A DNA stretch of 64,000 nucleotides from Vibrio neonatus (GTDB taxonomy: Bacteria; Pseudomonadota; Gammaproteobacteria; Enterobacterales; Vibrionaceae), in assembly GCF_024346975.1 (NCBI RefSeq), contig NZ_AP024885.1:2418001-2482000 (forward strand). The letters run 5' to 3'. A model generated the notes under the pieces. The model was given only the letters and a program-made list of their open reading frames with translations. It was not told the origin of the DNA and searched no databases. A program made the translations under genes and the position numbers. This document shows positions 63,664 through 64,000 of the stretch, piece after piece (the stretch's first letter is position 1; the number at the start of each line of letters is the position of its first letter).

Positions 63664-64000
63664 ATAGTAGAGATTGATGCCAGCCTATAATCCCCTACAG
63701 GCATGAGATATTGGCTAAGCCCTATCCCTCAGAATAAATCCCCATAAACCTACGCAAATACTCCCTTATAAAAACAGAATAAGGTGCAAACTTAGCGAAA
63801 TGTCATAAGTCGGTGACTAATGTGGAAAAAGAAAATAAAGCAAGCCTCGTTTAAGCAATGTCTAAAGTTAAACACAGACACGAAATATGATAAAGATCAA
63901 ATAAAACAACATTAAAGATCGAATTTCTATATTGCATAGATCGACATATACTGAGCTTTATCGTTTTATTTCAATAACTTAAACCAATAGCCGCTAGCTA
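63664..64000. other. intergenic end of the window, no recognisable gene
   Basis: 337 AT-rich bases after queG with no convincing coding frame, tRNA or terminator on either strand. A few GATC sites cluster at 63895-63945. It is probably the upstream region of a gene outside the window. Confidence 0.6.

Noticed and set aside
63895..63945. Cluster of GATC sites as a SeqA/Dam regulatory region
   Set aside because: Three sites in about 50 bases in AT-rich DNA is not enough support.

Overview
The window is chromosomal DNA of a gammaproteobacterium of the Vibrionaceae, most likely a Vibrio. This rests on the protein sequences, on the cysJIH, alr-dnaB, rpsF-priB-rpsR-rplI and tsaE-amiB-mutL-miaA-hfq-hflXKC gene clusters, and on three rRNA operons in tandem. 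Species cannot be fixed from the window alone.

Layout. 1-10,100: the tail of a probable O-oligosaccharyltransferase/O-antigen ligase gene, a class V aminotransferase, lysC, metH, a CPA1 Na+/H+ antiporter, metA and an orphan envelope protein. metH and metA carry tandem MetJ operators. 10,100-27,100: three complete rRNA operons on the minus strand, called A, B and C from left to right and transcribed C to A. Their 16S-23S spacers differ: Ile+Ala tRNAs in A, no tRNA in B, Glu tRNA in C. C has P1 and P2 promoters, A and B one promoter each, and only A ends in tRNA-Asp and a clear intrinsic terminator. 27,170-31,510: cysJIH for assimilatory sulfate reduction. 31,600-34,160: two small orphan/outer-membrane genes, pspG with a sigma-54 promoter, and dusA.

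34,170-36,830 is the accessory part. It is AT-rich, begins with a 59-codon remnant of a tyrosine-integrase N-terminus beside the 5' end of dusA (a known island integration site), and contains a translationally coupled pair: a HipA-like kinase and a HIRAN-domain protein. This pair is the best candidate for an undescribed system. 36,835-37,700 is a solitary metQ with MetJ-like boxes. 37,769-39,203 is an intact IS4-family element with a perfect 13-bp target duplication. It sits inside the reconstructed intrinsic terminator of pgi and carries inward-facing terminator hairpins at both ends.

39,265-63,663 is mostly core housekeeping: pgi, alr-dnaB, a DUF481 outer-membrane protein, the S6/PriB/S18/L9 operon, rlmB-rnr, nsrR divergent from hmp with an operator between them, purA, yjeT, the hfl/hfq/mia/mut/ami/tsaE cluster, and queG. 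The last 337 bases hold no recognisable gene.

Together the left half is rich in sulfur and methionine metabolism: cysJIH makes sulfide, metA and metH build methionine, metQ imports it, and MetJ boxes connect the last three. The right half is dominated by translation, RNA processing, replication and envelope maintenance.
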